A program made the position numbers and the translations under genes. A model generated the notes under the pieces. It did no database searches and was not told the DNA's origin. It worked only from the letters and a program-made list of their open reading frames with translations. DNA of 64,000 nucleotides, taken from Chryseobacterium sp. JM1 (GTDB taxonomy: Bacteria > Bacteroidota > Bacteroidia > Flavobacteriales > Weeksellaceae). Shown here in pieces: positions 30,038 through 37,838 of the stretch. Location: NCBI RefSeq assembly GCF_000737715.1, contig NZ_JPRN01000005.1:415052-479051 (forward strand), read 5' to 3'. The number at the start of each line of letters is the position of its first letter. Within the stretch, counting starts at the first letter, position 1.

Positions 30038-30589
30038 ATGAGAAAAATTATATTCTTTACAGCAGTCAGCACTTTTTTACTGGTCGGCATTATTTCAGTG
30101 AAAGCACAGAAAAATTCGGACAACAAAGTAAAAAAAATCCTATACTTCAATCCCGAGGTAGAGCCTGATATTGAGGAAATTAAAGAACCCACCAACCATG
30201 CTTTCTTCAGTGCGGTTTCGGATAATTTCAGCGGCAGAAGAAATAAAATGCTCAGAGCCGAGGTTCAGATACCCTTCGACAGCATAGAAAAACAAACCAT
30301 CACGGATTACTGTGTCAATAATGATGCAGATTTTGCTATTGTTCCCAAAGTAAGATATTTCAAAGTAGGCATCGGAAAATATGTATTTTCCAATCAGGTC
30401 GTGGTCAGCATGAAACTTTTTGATGCCGAAGGAAATCTGGTCACTGAATCAGATTACGACACCTACCGCAAAAATATGCGTCTCCTGGGTTCCACTGAAA
30501 ACTCTATCAAAATAGGGACAGACGGAGCAATCAAGGGTATTTTGAAAAAACTCAGAAAGCTTAAGCCTGCGGCTGGAACAGAGCTTTAA
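30038..30589 (+). CDS. Exported protein of unknown function
   Basis: The 183-residue protein begins with a signal peptide (MRKIIFFTAVSTFLLVGI, cut near VKAQK). The mature part includes DADFAIVPKVRYFKVGIGKY and VVVSMKLFDAEGNLV, a beta-rich pattern like small periplasmic assembly or lipoprotein-like domains, but no lipobox Cys is present. It is divergent from rpsO with a clear promoter. I do not recognise the family. Confidence 0.85.
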   Translation: MRKIIFFTAVSTFLLVGIISVKAQKNSDNKVKKILYFNPEVEPDIEEIKEPTNHAFFSAVSDNFSGRRNKMLRAEVQIPFDSIEKQTITDYCVNNDADFAIVPKVRYFKVGIGKYVFSNQVVVSMKLFDAEGNLVTESDYDTYRKNMRLLGSTENSIKIGTDGAIKGILKKLRKLKPAAGTEL

Positions 30590-30591
30590 AA

Positions 30592-31043
30592 GTGAATGGT
30601 CAATTATTGGTGGATAGTAAGATTCACAATTGACAATTGACGATTCACTATTCACAGTATTTCAATGTTCTCAACGTCAATGGTCAATTATTGGTGGATA
30701 ATAAGATTCATATTTGACGATTCAATATTCACAATATTTCGATGTTCTCACCGTCAATGGTCAATTCTGCTGCGCAGGTCAATAGTCAATTATTGGCGGG
30801 TATTGAAATTCACATTTGACAATTCACTATTCACAATATTTCGATGTTCTCAACGTCAATGGTCAATTTTGCTGCGCCGGTCAATGGTCAATTGGTGGAG
30901 GATAGTAAGATTCACAGTTGACGATTCACTATTCACAATATTTCGATGTCCTTCGACCGTCAATGGTCAATTCTGCTGCGCAGGTCAATGGTCAATTGGT
31001 GACGGATAGTAAAATTCACAATTGACAATTCACCATTCACAAT
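30592..31043. repeat. Degenerate tandem repeats (about 5 units of 77-104 bp)
   Basis: Units begin GTCAATGGTCAATT at 30676, 30753, 30855 and 30959, with a related start at 30592. They contain TTCACTATTCACAATATTTC and TGCTGCGC. Spacing is irregular and there are no unique spacers, so this is not a CRISPR array. An open frame across 30665-31009 is only translated repeat. Words are shared with the 3618 repeats. Confidence 0.85.
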
Positions 31044-31171
31044 TTACCTCCGTTTATAAGCACATTCTCGCAGTCATCTTTTTACGCAAAAATTAAAAAA
31101 ACCTCCAAACACACTGATTACTAGTTAAATATTTTCATCATATAGTGAATAATATAATATTTTTTACTATT

Positions 31172-31179
31172 TTAGTTTG
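31172..31179 (+). promoter_or_regulatory. Possible -7 element for the peptide array
   Basis: TTAGTTTG lies 21 bp before the first ATG (31201), similar to the TTACTTTG variants at rtcB and the RlaP gene. No -33 TTG is obvious. Confidence 0.35.
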
Positions 31180-31200
31180 ACAAATTAAAACTTATCCAAT

Positions 31201-31353
31201 ATGAAAAATTTAAAGAAGCTCAACAGAGAGCAACAGAAACAAATTAATGGAGGTGCTATTAACAGATGCAACAATACCAACAGACCTTGTTCTATAGGAT
31301 GGTGCTGCAACGGAGTATGCTCACCTTATGCATGTATTGATCCGGAGCTTTAA
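31201..31353 (+). CDS. GG-leader cysteine-rich peptide 1
   Basis: A 50-residue precursor. The leader MKNLKKLNREQQKQINGGA ends in a double glycine, the usual cut site for C39 peptidase exporters. The core has six cysteines spaced C-x6-C-x5-CC-x3-C-x4-C (NRPCSIGWCCNGVC), a cystine-knot-like framework. Chryseobacterium genomes often label such proteins bacteriocin-like. This is the first of four tandem paralogues. No modification or export gene is adjacent, so the maturation partner must be elsewhere. Confidence 0.85.
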   Translation: MKNLKKLNREQQKQINGGAINRCNNTNRPCSIGWCCNGVCSPYACIDPEL

Positions 31354-31391
31354 GGATCACATCTTTTATCTTACTATTTAAATCAATGGAT

Positions 31392-31535
31392 ATGAATCAC
31401 TTAAAGAAACTCAACAGAGAACAGCAAAGCCAAATCAACGGCGGAGCTGTCAACAGATGTAATGCAACCAGGCCCTGTACCATTGGATGGTGTTGTGCCG
31501 GAGTTTGTAGACCGTTTGCATATATTGAATTTTAA
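31392..31535 (+). CDS. GG-leader cysteine-rich peptide 2
   Basis: A 47-residue precursor starting MNHLKKLNREQQSQINGGA. The core has C-x5-C-x5-CC-x3-C (TRPCTIGWCCAGVC) but ends PFAYIEF, so the sixth cysteine found in the paralogues is missing and one Cys would be unpaired or the fold changed. An ATG 6 bp upstream is also in frame; the chosen start aligns with the paralogues. Confidence 0.82.
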   Translation: MNHLKKLNREQQSQINGGAVNRCNATRPCTIGWCCAGVCRPFAYIEF

Positions 31536-31571
31536 GTGTCTTATCTTTTTATTAAATTAAAATTATTAAAT

Positions 31572-31712
31572 ATGAAAAATCTAAAGAAACTCAACAGAAA
31601 GCAGCAAAGTCAGATCAATGGCGGAGCTTTTCAAAAATGCAGTGTAACAAGACCGTGCTTCATCGGTTTTTGCTGCCAGGGTGTTTGTATGGAATACGAT
31701 TGTATAGAATAA
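31572..31712 (+). CDS. GG-leader cysteine-rich peptide 3
   Basis: A 46-residue precursor starting MKNLKKLNRKQQSQINGGA. The core is C-x5-C-x5-CC-x3-C-x4-C (TRPCFIGFCCQGVCMEYDC), with all six cysteines and an acidic end (CIE). The Gly-Gly site is intact. The core differs from copies 1 and 2 mainly outside the cysteines. Confidence 0.84.
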   Translation: MKNLKKLNRKQQSQINGGAFQKCSVTRPCFIGFCCQGVCMEYDCIE

Positions 31713-31746
31713 ATACAGATTTTTATTACTAATCAAAACTATTGAC

Positions 31747-31911
31747 ATGAACAATCTCAAAAAACTCACCAGAAAAGAGCAACAGAATATCAACGGTGGC
31801 GGAATGATCAAAAAATGTCAGACCCATACCCAATGTGGATTCGGAGAATGCTGTGAAGGTGGTATGTGCCTGCCCTCCCCCTACCCTATGTGCGGACCTA
31901 TTCTAGAATAA
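31747..31911 (+). CDS. GG-leader cysteine-rich peptide 4
   Basis: A 54-residue precursor starting MNNLKKLTRKEQQNINGGG. This is the most diverged copy: C-x5-C-x5-CC-x4-C-x7-C (QCGFGECCEGGMC, then PMC), longer loops and proline-rich C-terminus. The spacing falls within the general cystine-knot consensus. It is the last gene before a strong terminator. Confidence 0.82.
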   Translation: MNNLKKLTRKEQQNINGGGMIKKCQTHTQCGFGECCEGGMCLPSPYPMCGPILE

Positions 31912-31945
31912 TATAGGGATTTATGCATTAAAATTTAATTTTTGA

Positions 31946-31971
31946 ACATCCGCTCCGGCGGGTGTTTTTCT
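31946..31971 (+). terminator. Intrinsic terminator after the peptide array
   Basis: ACATCCGC and GCGGGTGT pair around TCCG (one G-U), followed by a T run. It marks the four peptide genes as one transcription unit. Confidence 0.85.
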
Positions 31972-32055
31972 GTTTTAAAAGATGTTCTAAACTATTTTAA
32001 ACTTTAATTAATCCTTAATTTTGCGGCTTTACTTCATAGTCTTAAATTTTTGAAT

Positions 32056-32063
32056 TATTTTTG
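32056..32063 (+). promoter_or_regulatory. -7 element of the mgtE promoter
   Basis: TATTTTTG matches TAnnTTTG. Its last three bases are the TTG at 32061, which is therefore upstream of the transcription start and cannot be the start codon of mgtE. Confidence 0.7.
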
Positions 32064-32084
32064 CATATCTTAAAAAATCACGTT

Positions 32085-33407
32085 TTGAATTCCAGAGACG
32101 AACTTATCTTTAATCCTGCCGATATCGCCGAAACTCTTAGCAATCTTCATGCTGACGAGAGGCTTCTGGCATTTTTGAAAGTTCCGAAAGAATACAAAGC
32201 AGAAGTTTTCTCCCACCTTGACCCTGATTTCCAGGAGGATACTATCAGAAGTATCGGAAGCGAAGAGGTTTCCGAGATCCTGAACGGCATGACTCCGGAT
32301 GACAGAACTGCCCTTTTTGAGGACTTTCCTGATGAGCTGATCAAGTATTCCATCAACCATCTTAATCCGCAGGAAAGAAGAATTGCCCTGAAACTTCTGG
32401 GTTACAATTCGGATTCTATTGCCCGTCTGATGACGCCTTATTACATCCAGATCCGTAAAGAATGGACCGTAAAGAGATGTCTTCAGCAGATCAAGAAGGT
32501 CGGAAAAAGAGTGGAAACCATGAACCACCTGTATGTAGTGGATGAGAGAAACCGCCTGATCGATGATATTGCTTTGGGAAGCCTTTTACTCGCCGAGGAA
32601 GACACATTGATCTCGGACATGACGGATAATCATTTTGTGGCGATTACTACAATGACTTCAAAGGAAGATGCGGTAACGTATTTTGAAAAATATGACCGAA
32701 CGGCCCTTCCCATCATCACGGAAGCCGGCGTTCTTGTAGGGATAGTAACGATTGACGATATCCTTGACCAGATCGAGCAGCAGAATACGGAAGATATTCA
32801 GAAATTCGGGGGTCTTGAAGCGTTAGATGATCCTTATACGCAGACTTCTCTGGTGGAGATGATCAAAAAAAGAGGAACATGGCTGATTATCCTTTTCTTC
32901 TCAGAAATGCTGACCGCTTCTGCGATGGGTTATTTTGAGGATGAAATTCAGAAAGCTGTTGTTCTTGCTTTGTTTGTCCCGTTAATTATTTCCAGTGGAG
33001 GGAATTCCGGATCTCAGGCTGCAACGCTTATTATCCGTGCTATGGCTCTTCAGGAGATCGGTCTTAAAGACTGGTGGTATGTGATGAAAAAGGAGATTTT
33101 TACCGGACTGGCTCTTGGTAGCATTCTTGGTGTTATCGGCTTTTTAAGGATTATGGTATGGCACGAAGCCGGTTTCTTCAATTACGGAATGTACTGGCCT
33201 TATGTAGGCTTAAGTGTAGGGGTTTCTCTTGTGATGATCGTTCTTTGGGGAACACTTTCGGGCTCTATGGTTCCTTTTATTCTGAAAAGGTTAAACCTTG
33301 ACCCTGCTACTTCTTCTGCTCCGTTTGTCGCTACTCTGGTGGACGTTACCGGACTTATTATTTATTTTTCCGTAGCCGGACTTTTCCTGACAGGAAAACT
33401 TTTGTAA
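32085..33407 (+). CDS. mgtE: Magnesium transporter MgtE
   Basis: MgtE is a Mg2+-gated inner-membrane Mg2+ channel. The 440-residue protein has the N-domain ([20 protein letters not shown]), two CBS domains ([39 protein letters not shown]), the plug-helix acidic segment, and five membrane segments including [20 protein letters not shown]. The TTG at 32085 is chosen because the upstream TTG at 32061 is part of the promoter and there is no ATG at the right place. No magnesium riboswitch is visible. Confidence 0.93.
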   Translation: MNSRDELIFNPADIAETLSNLHADERLLAFLKVPKEYKAEVFSHLDPDFQEDTIRSIGSEEVSEILNGMTPDDRTALFEDFPDELIKYSINHLNPQERRIALKLLGYNSDSIARLMTPYYIQIRKEWTVKRCLQQIKKVGKRVETMNHLYVVDERNRLIDDIALGSLLLAEEDTLISDMTDNHFVAITTMTSKEDAVTYFEKYDRTALPIITEAGVLVGIVTIDDILDQIEQQNTEDIQKFGGLEALDDPYTQTSLVEMIKKRGTWLIILFFSEMLTASAMGYFEDEIQKAVVLALFVPLIISSGGNSGSQAATLIIRAMALQEIGLKDWWYVMKKEIFTGLALGSILGVIGFLRIMVWHEAGFFNYGMYWPYVGLSVGVSLVMIVLWGTLSGSMVPFILKRLNLDPATSSAPFVATLVDVTGLIIYFSVAGLFLTGKLL

Positions 33408-33429
33408 TTTAGGCAGACAAAGTCTGAAT

Positions 33430-34167
33430 ATGAAAGTTGTTTCTTTAGTCCCCTCTATCACAGAGGCGTTATTTGATCTTGGCCTTACTGAACATGAAGT
33501 CATTGGCAGGACAAAATTCTGTATCCATCCCGAAAATAAAGTAAAAAATGTAGCCGTTATCGGAGGTACAAAAAATATCAATATTGATAAAATAAAAGCT
33601 TTACAGCCCGATGTTATTCTCGCCAATAAAGAGGAAAACATCAAAGAACAGGTAGAAGCTCTGATGAATGATTTTAAAGTGATAGTTACCAATGTAGAGA
33701 CCATTGAAGACAACTATTACCTCCTGAAAATGCTCGGAAACACCTTTAATAAAGAGGAAAGAGCACAACAGTTCAATCTCAAGATCTACGATGTTTTAGA
33801 ACAGGCCAAACTGGATTATCCGGTAAAAGCCGCTTACCTCATCTGGAAAAATCCTTATATGACGATCGGATCCGATACTTTTATTCATAAAATCCTGGCC
33901 GAAATAGGTTTTGAAAATATTTTCAAAGATCAAACCCGGTATCCGGAAATTCAAATGGAAGATCTTGCTGATGCGGATGTTATCATGTTGTCTTCCGAGC
34001 CTTTTCCTTTCAAAGAAAAACATATTGAGGAAATGAAGGCGTTCTACCCCGATAAAAAGATTATGATCGTGGATGGAGAGGCATTTTCCTGGTATGGAAC
34101 CCATATCGCAAAATGTGGAGATTATTTTAAAGGATTACTGGCGGAAATTCATGCTATGCAACGATAG
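33430..34167 (+). CDS. Helical-backbone metal receptor (BtuF/FhuD-like), apparently cytoplasmic
   Basis: The 245-residue protein fits the periplasmic binding fold of B12 and siderophore receptors (VVSLVPSITEALFDLGL, KIKALQPDVILANKEENI, WKNPYMTIGSDTFIHKIL). It begins directly with the first beta strand and has no signal peptide or lipobox, unlike transport receptors. Such short versions occur widely without a known ligand. It is 22 bp after mgtE and probably co-transcribed. A link to B12 salvage (cob genes at 6-8 kb) is possible but not shown. Confidence 0.82.
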   Translation: MKVVSLVPSITEALFDLGLTEHEVIGRTKFCIHPENKVKNVAVIGGTKNINIDKIKALQPDVILANKEENIKEQVEALMNDFKVIVTNVETIEDNYYLLKMLGNTFNKEERAQQFNLKIYDVLEQAKLDYPVKAAYLIWKNPYMTIGSDTFIHKILAEIGFENIFKDQTRYPEIQMEDLADADVIMLSSEPFPFKEKHIEEMKAFYPDKKIMIVDGEAFSWYGTHIAKCGDYFKGLLAEIHAMQR

Positions 34168-34173
34168 TATTTT

Positions 34174-34284
34174 AACCACAAAAGAGGCAAAAGTTTTTAG
34201 ACACTTAAGTTTTTTTGTAAGTTGCCATACAAGCCGTAAAGAAGACCACTTAAGTTCTCCGAAAATCAAAGATTTTCATATTGA
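34174..34284. repeat. Third copy of the 5052-5251 dispersed repeat
   Basis: AACCACAAAAGAGGCAAAAG, then GAAGACCACTTAAGTTCTCC and a GAAAATCAAAGATTTTC hairpin, in the same order as at 5151-5251. Confidence 0.6.
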
Positions 34285-34362
34285 CCAACGAGGCTCTTCA
34301 AACCAAATATTTCAATACCCCACACCACTGGCGGCTGAAGTACTCGAAGCCACCAGTTTGCA

Positions 34363-34400
34363 CAAAAAAAGCTCCGACTTTACATCGGAGCTTATATTTT
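34363..34400 (-). terminator. Intrinsic terminator of the GAF gene
   Basis: GCTCCGA and TCGGAGC form the stem; seven T follow on the minus strand. It may also stop plus-strand transcripts weakly. Confidence 0.88.
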
Positions 34401-34422
34401 ATATTTCTTACTGAAATTTCAG

Positions 34423-34872
34423 TTACAAAATCTTGGAAACTTCATTACAAAGCCATTCCAGAAGTTCACGGTCTTCAGCTGTGAACGGATCCACAGTATG
34501 AGAATCAATATCAATCTGACCGATATTTTGACCGTCTTTGAAGATAGGAACTACAATCTCAGCTTTTGTATCAATAGAACAGCTCAGGTAATTGCTTTCC
34601 TGGTGAACATCCGGCACTACGAATGTCTCATTGGAAACGGCAACCTGCCCGCAAATTCCTTTTCCGTAAGGGATGATGGTATGATCTGTAGGTGCTCCCA
34701 CGTAAGGGCCTAATTTCAGCTCATCTTTATCTCCGTTCTTAAAGTAGAATCCTGTCCAGTTGAAGTAAGAAATTTCCTGATCCAGCAGGTGACATACTTT
34801 CTGAAGCTTTTCTTCTGTATTATGTTTTGGACTTTCAAGAATAGAGGAAAGTCTTTTCTTTATTTCTGACAT
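34423..34872 (-). CDS. Free methionine-(R)-sulfoxide reductase (GAF domain)
   Basis: The 149-residue single GAF domain has FNWTGFYF, YGKGICGQVA, VVPDVHQESNYLSCSIDTKAE and IGQIDIDSH. Cysteines in GICG and YLSC match the redox cysteines of fRMsr (YebR type), which reduces free methionine-R-sulfoxide with thioredoxin in the cytoplasm. It lies 13 bp downstream of the 34886-36313 gene on the same strand, so the two form an operon. Confidence 0.92.
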   Translation of the reverse strand: MSEIKKRLSSILESPKHNTEEKLQKVCHLLDQEISYFNWTGFYFKNGDKDELKLGPYVGAPTDHTIIPYGKGICGQVAVSNETFVVPDVHQESNYLSCSIDTKAEIVVPIFKDGQNIGQIDIDSHTVDPFTAEDRELLEWLCNEVSKIL

Positions 34873-34885
34873 ATTATTTTATGTT

Positions 34886-36313
34886 TTAGGAGAATTGTTT
34901 GAAGGAAAGCTCTTCTTTGTAGCCGAACATTCCACGTTCTTTTATCATTTCTGCAACGCCTTCCGGAACCTGGTTTTCCCAGCCTGTAACGCAACATGCG
35001 ATTTTTCTTAAGATCTCTCTTGAATAAATTCCAAGGTACTCAGGATTGTGATTCGTGATATCCACAATACGGTTGTTGTGTTTGAAATATTTGTAAAGCT
35101 CTTTTAGGTTTTCTTCCACTTTAAGGTTTGAAGAATCCAGTAATTCATGCGTTTCAGGATCTTTGTAAGGATAAAGATATACCCTCATTCCGTTTCTGAA
35201 GAACTTTCCGAATGCTTCCAGGATTCCTCCTGAAAGATCTTTATAATACTTTTCATCGAATACCATCAGAAGGTTATTTACTCCCATGGCTACGCCGATA
35301 TCTCCGCTGGTGTACGATGCAAAATAATCGATGAGCCTGTAGTATTCCGAGAAGTTTGAAATAATAACAGTATATCCCAGTTTTCCGAGGATATCTACCC
35401 TGTCCATAAAGTCTCTTTCATCAATATCTCCATCCGCCCTAAGATTTGAAATCGTGATCTCAATCAGAACTTCTGTTTCTTCATGGGTACAGATCGCATC
35501 TTTCTGGAACATCTCAAGGCCGTTTTTAAGCATATCGATATTCACCTTCGTTACGGGTCTGAAACTTCCTCTTACCGCGAAAATATTCTTCTTATACAAT
35601 ACATCGGCAGGAAGCATATTGCTCCCCTGAGAATTGAAGATCACCGCATCCGTCATTCCATGCTTCACAAGCTGAAGTGACATCAGTCGGTTATCAACAT
35701 AGTCGAAAGCAGGTCCGCTGAAATCGATCATGTCAATTTCAAGACCGTCTTTGGCAATGTCGTCGTATAAAGATTCGATTAAGTTTCGTGGATTGTCGTA
35801 GTAGTTGAAAGCTCCGAAGATAAGGTTTACCCCAAGGTTTCCTAAAGTTTCCTGCTGTAAGGTGGCATCATTTTCATTAAATTTTACGTGGATCACGATC
35901 TCGTTGTAATCTTCGTTTTCTTTGGTCTGGAAACGGATTCCTACCCAGCCGTGGCCTTTGAGTGTTTTGTCGAAATTAATCGTGGTTACCGTGTTCGCAT
36001 AAGAAAAAAACTTTCTGTTCGGATTGTTTTCCCTTGAAATCCTTTCTTCGATCAGCGCTACTTCATACCGGAGCATTTTACGGAGTCGGTTTTGGGTGAC
36101 ATACCTGTTTTTCGCTTCTTTTCCGTAAATGGCATCACTAAAATCTTTGTCGTAAGCAGACATCGCCTTAGCAATTGTACCGGAAGCCCCTCCTGCTCTA
36201 AAAAAGTGACGAACAGTCTCCTGCCCTGCTCCAATTTCTGCGAAAGTACCATAAATAGTAGGATCTAGATTAATTGTTAATGCTTTTTGTTTAGGAGTTA
36301 GTTTCTGATACAT
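34886..36313 (-). CDS. Conserved cytoplasmic protein of unknown function
   Basis: The 475-residue protein starts MYQKLTPKQKALTINLDPTI and has GTFAEIGAGQETVRHFFRAG, KAMSAYDKDFSDAIYGK and GVNLIFGAFNYYDNPRNLIE. There is no signal peptide and no membrane segment. Homologues are very conserved in flavobacteria, where they carry unreliable labels such as TonB-dependent receptor or nicotinate-nucleotide adenylyltransferase; neither fits what is visible, since there is no barrel or HxGH motif. It is upstream of, and probably co-transcribed with, the fRMsr gene. Confidence 0.85.
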   Translation of the reverse strand: MYQKLTPKQKALTINLDPTIYGTFAEIGAGQETVRHFFRAGGASGTIAKAMSAYDKDFSDAIYGKEAKNRYVTQNRLRKMLRYEVALIEERISRENNPNRKFFSYANTVTTINFDKTLKGHGWVGIRFQTKENEDYNEIVIHVKFNENDATLQQETLGNLGVNLIFGAFNYYDNPRNLIESLYDDIAKDGLEIDMIDFSGPAFDYVDNRLMSLQLVKHGMTDAVIFNSQGSNMLPADVLYKKNIFAVRGSFRPVTKVNIDMLKNGLEMFQKDAICTHEETEVLIEITISNLRADGDIDERDFMDRVDILGKLGYTVIISNFSEYYRLIDYFASYTSGDIGVAMGVNNLLMVFDEKYYKDLSGGILEAFGKFFRNGMRVYLYPYKDPETHELLDSSNLKVEENLKELYKYFKHNNRIVDITNHNPEYLGIYSREILRKIACCVTGWENQVPEGVAEMIKERGMFGYKEELSFKQFS

Positions 36314-36367
36314 TAGGACGTAAAATTTTTCGTAAATTTACCAAAATTAAACCAACCTCAAAAGAAA

Positions 36368-37135
36368 ATGAAGTTGAAATTTTTAGGAACCGGTACTTCC
36401 CAAGGTGTGCCCGTTATAGGCTGTACATGTGAAGTATGTACTTCCGAAAATCCCAAAGACAAGCGTTTCCGCTCCTCAGTAATGATTACTACAGAGGAAA
36501 GCAGAAAAATACTGATCGATTGCGGACCGGATTTCAGAGAGCAAATGCTCCTTAATCATGAACATAATGTAGACATTGCACTTCTCACCCACGAACACAA
36601 TGACCATGTGATCGGGCTTGATGATATGCGTCCGCTGATTTTTAAAAGTGGAAAAAATATGCCTCTTTATTGCTATGAAAGGGTTGGACATGAGGTTAAG
36701 AAGCGTTTTCCCTATGCTTTTGCTGATGTGAGATATCCGGGAGCTCCGGCCTTCGATCTTCACGAAATTGAAAATAAGCCGTTCCATGTTCTGGATACGG
36801 AGATCACGCCTATTGAAGTGATTCACTATGAAATTACGGTTTTCGGGTACAAGTTTAAAAATCTTGCGTACATCACCGATGCCAATTTCATTTCAGACAT
36901 AGAAAAAGAAAAATTACAGAATCTGGATGTGCTGGTTTTAAACTGCATCAGAAAATTTGACCCGCATCCTGCCCATTTTATCCTTCCTGACGTCATCGCC
37001 CTGTTTACAGAGCTTAAGCCTAAAAAATTATTTTTAACCCACATCAGCCACCATCTGGGACTGCATGATATTGAAGATAAGGATCTTCCGGAAGGAATGC
37101 ATCTGGCGTACGATGGTTTGGAGATAGAATTTTAA
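36368..37135 (+). CDS. PhnP-like metallo-beta-lactamase-fold hydrolase
   Basis: The 255-residue protein has GTGTSQGVPVIGCTCEVC with the extra metal-site cysteines of the PhnP type, the metal motif THEHNDH, and further ligands in YITDANF and LTHISHHLG. PhnP is a cyclic phosphodiesterase; the exact substrate here is unknown. It is divergent from the 34886-36313 gene with a 54-bp gap. Confidence 0.9.
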   Translation: MKLKFLGTGTSQGVPVIGCTCEVCTSENPKDKRFRSSVMITTEESRKILIDCGPDFREQMLLNHEHNVDIALLTHEHNDHVIGLDDMRPLIFKSGKNMPLYCYERVGHEVKKRFPYAFADVRYPGAPAFDLHEIENKPFHVLDTEITPIEVIHYEITVFGYKFKNLAYITDANFISDIEKEKLQNLDVLVLNCIRKFDPHPAHFILPDVIALFTELKPKKLFLTHISHHLGLHDIEDKDLPEGMHLAYDGLEIEF

Positions 37136-37156
37136 AATTTTTCTCTCAAAAAGCTT

Positions 37157-37185
37157 TTGAACATTGAAAAAAGTTTATATATTTG
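37157..37185 (+). promoter_or_regulatory. Promoter of tRNA-Leu
   Basis: TTG (37157-37159), 18 bases, TATATTTG (37178-37185), a full consensus match. Confidence 0.85.
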
Positions 37186-37210
37186 CACACCAATTTAAAA
37201 CAAACATCAA

Positions 37211-37290
37211 GCCCAGGTGGCGGAATTGGTAGACGCGCTGGTCTCAAACACCAGTTCTTAGGAGTACCGGTTCGATCCCGGTCCTGGGTA
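37211..37290 (+). tRNA. tRNA-Leu(CAA)
   Basis: GCCCAGG pairs with CCTGGGT (first pair G-U). The anticodon arm CTGGT-CTCAAAC-ACCAG gives anticodon CAA, and the T arm is CCGGTTCGATCCCGG. The variable arm is only moderately long for leucine. CCA is not encoded. Confidence 0.96.
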
Positions 37291-37292
37291 CA

Positions 37293-37335
37293 AAAAACCT
37301 CTGAAATCTTTTGATTTTCAGAGGTTTTTATTTTT
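37293..37335 (+). terminator. Terminator after tRNA-Leu
   Basis: AACCTCTGAAA and TTTCAGAGGTT arms around TCTTTTGAT, followed by a T-rich tract. Confidence 0.88.
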
Positions 37336-37523
37336 ATGATTAAAAGGGAATTAGAATTGACGAAATCAAGTTTATTTTCCGATGCAAAGAAAATTATGAT
37401 TTGACAGATAAATACTTTCGCTTCTACCGCATTTACAGCTTTATTATTTAAAATATAAAATCATATCTTATTACAGTTGGATAATATTTATACTTATTTT
37501 ATGATGCTTTTCTCACTTGTAGA

Positions 37524-37548
37524 CATAAAAAGCAGCCCGAAGACTGCT
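37524..37548 (-). terminator. Terminator of the toxin-partner operon
   Basis: On the minus strand AGCAGTC, a TTCG tetraloop, GGCTGCT, then TTTTTA, 9 bp after the stop at 37557. Confidence 0.85.
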
Positions 37549-37556
37549 CAATATCA

Positions 37557-37832
37557 CTACTCTAATATTTTATCCAATATTAGTTGAGCTTCTGATACTG
37601 AAATTTTACCTAGAGTTTTTATTATCAACAATAATGATGTTGGTGTAGTTTCAGATTTAATTAACTTCAATTCCCTAATAATGTCGTTTTGATTATTTAC
37701 TCTTTTGAAAATAACACTAATAAAAGCATATTCTTTTTCATCTGACGAAAAATCTTTTAACATTTCATCTAATCCTCTATTATTAATTTTTTTCTGATTA
37801 TTTTGCGTAGAAATTTTTATTATATCTTCCAT
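37557..37832 (-). CDS. Small protein, probable immunity partner
   Basis: The 91-residue, mostly helical, charged protein (DEMLKDFSSDEKEYAFISVI, LLLIIKTLGKISVSEAQLIL) has no signal peptide. It begins 6 bp after the large 796-residue gene and shares its terminator. Small acidic or neutral proteins in this position are typical immunity proteins for polymorphic toxins. The family is not recognised and the role is inferred from position. Confidence 0.65.
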   Translation of the reverse strand: MEDIIKISTQNNQKKINNRGLDEMLKDFSSDEKEYAFISVIFKRVNNQNDIIRELKLIKSETTPTSLLLIIKTLGKISVSEAQLILDKILE

Positions 37833-37838
37833 AATATA

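Noticed and set aside
30665..31009. 114-codon plus-strand frame
   Set aside because: It is a translation of the tandem repeats, with repeating protein units that mirror the DNA repeat.
30592..31043. CRISPR array
   Set aside because: The repeats are long and degenerate, spacers are not unique, spacing is irregular, and no cas genes are present.
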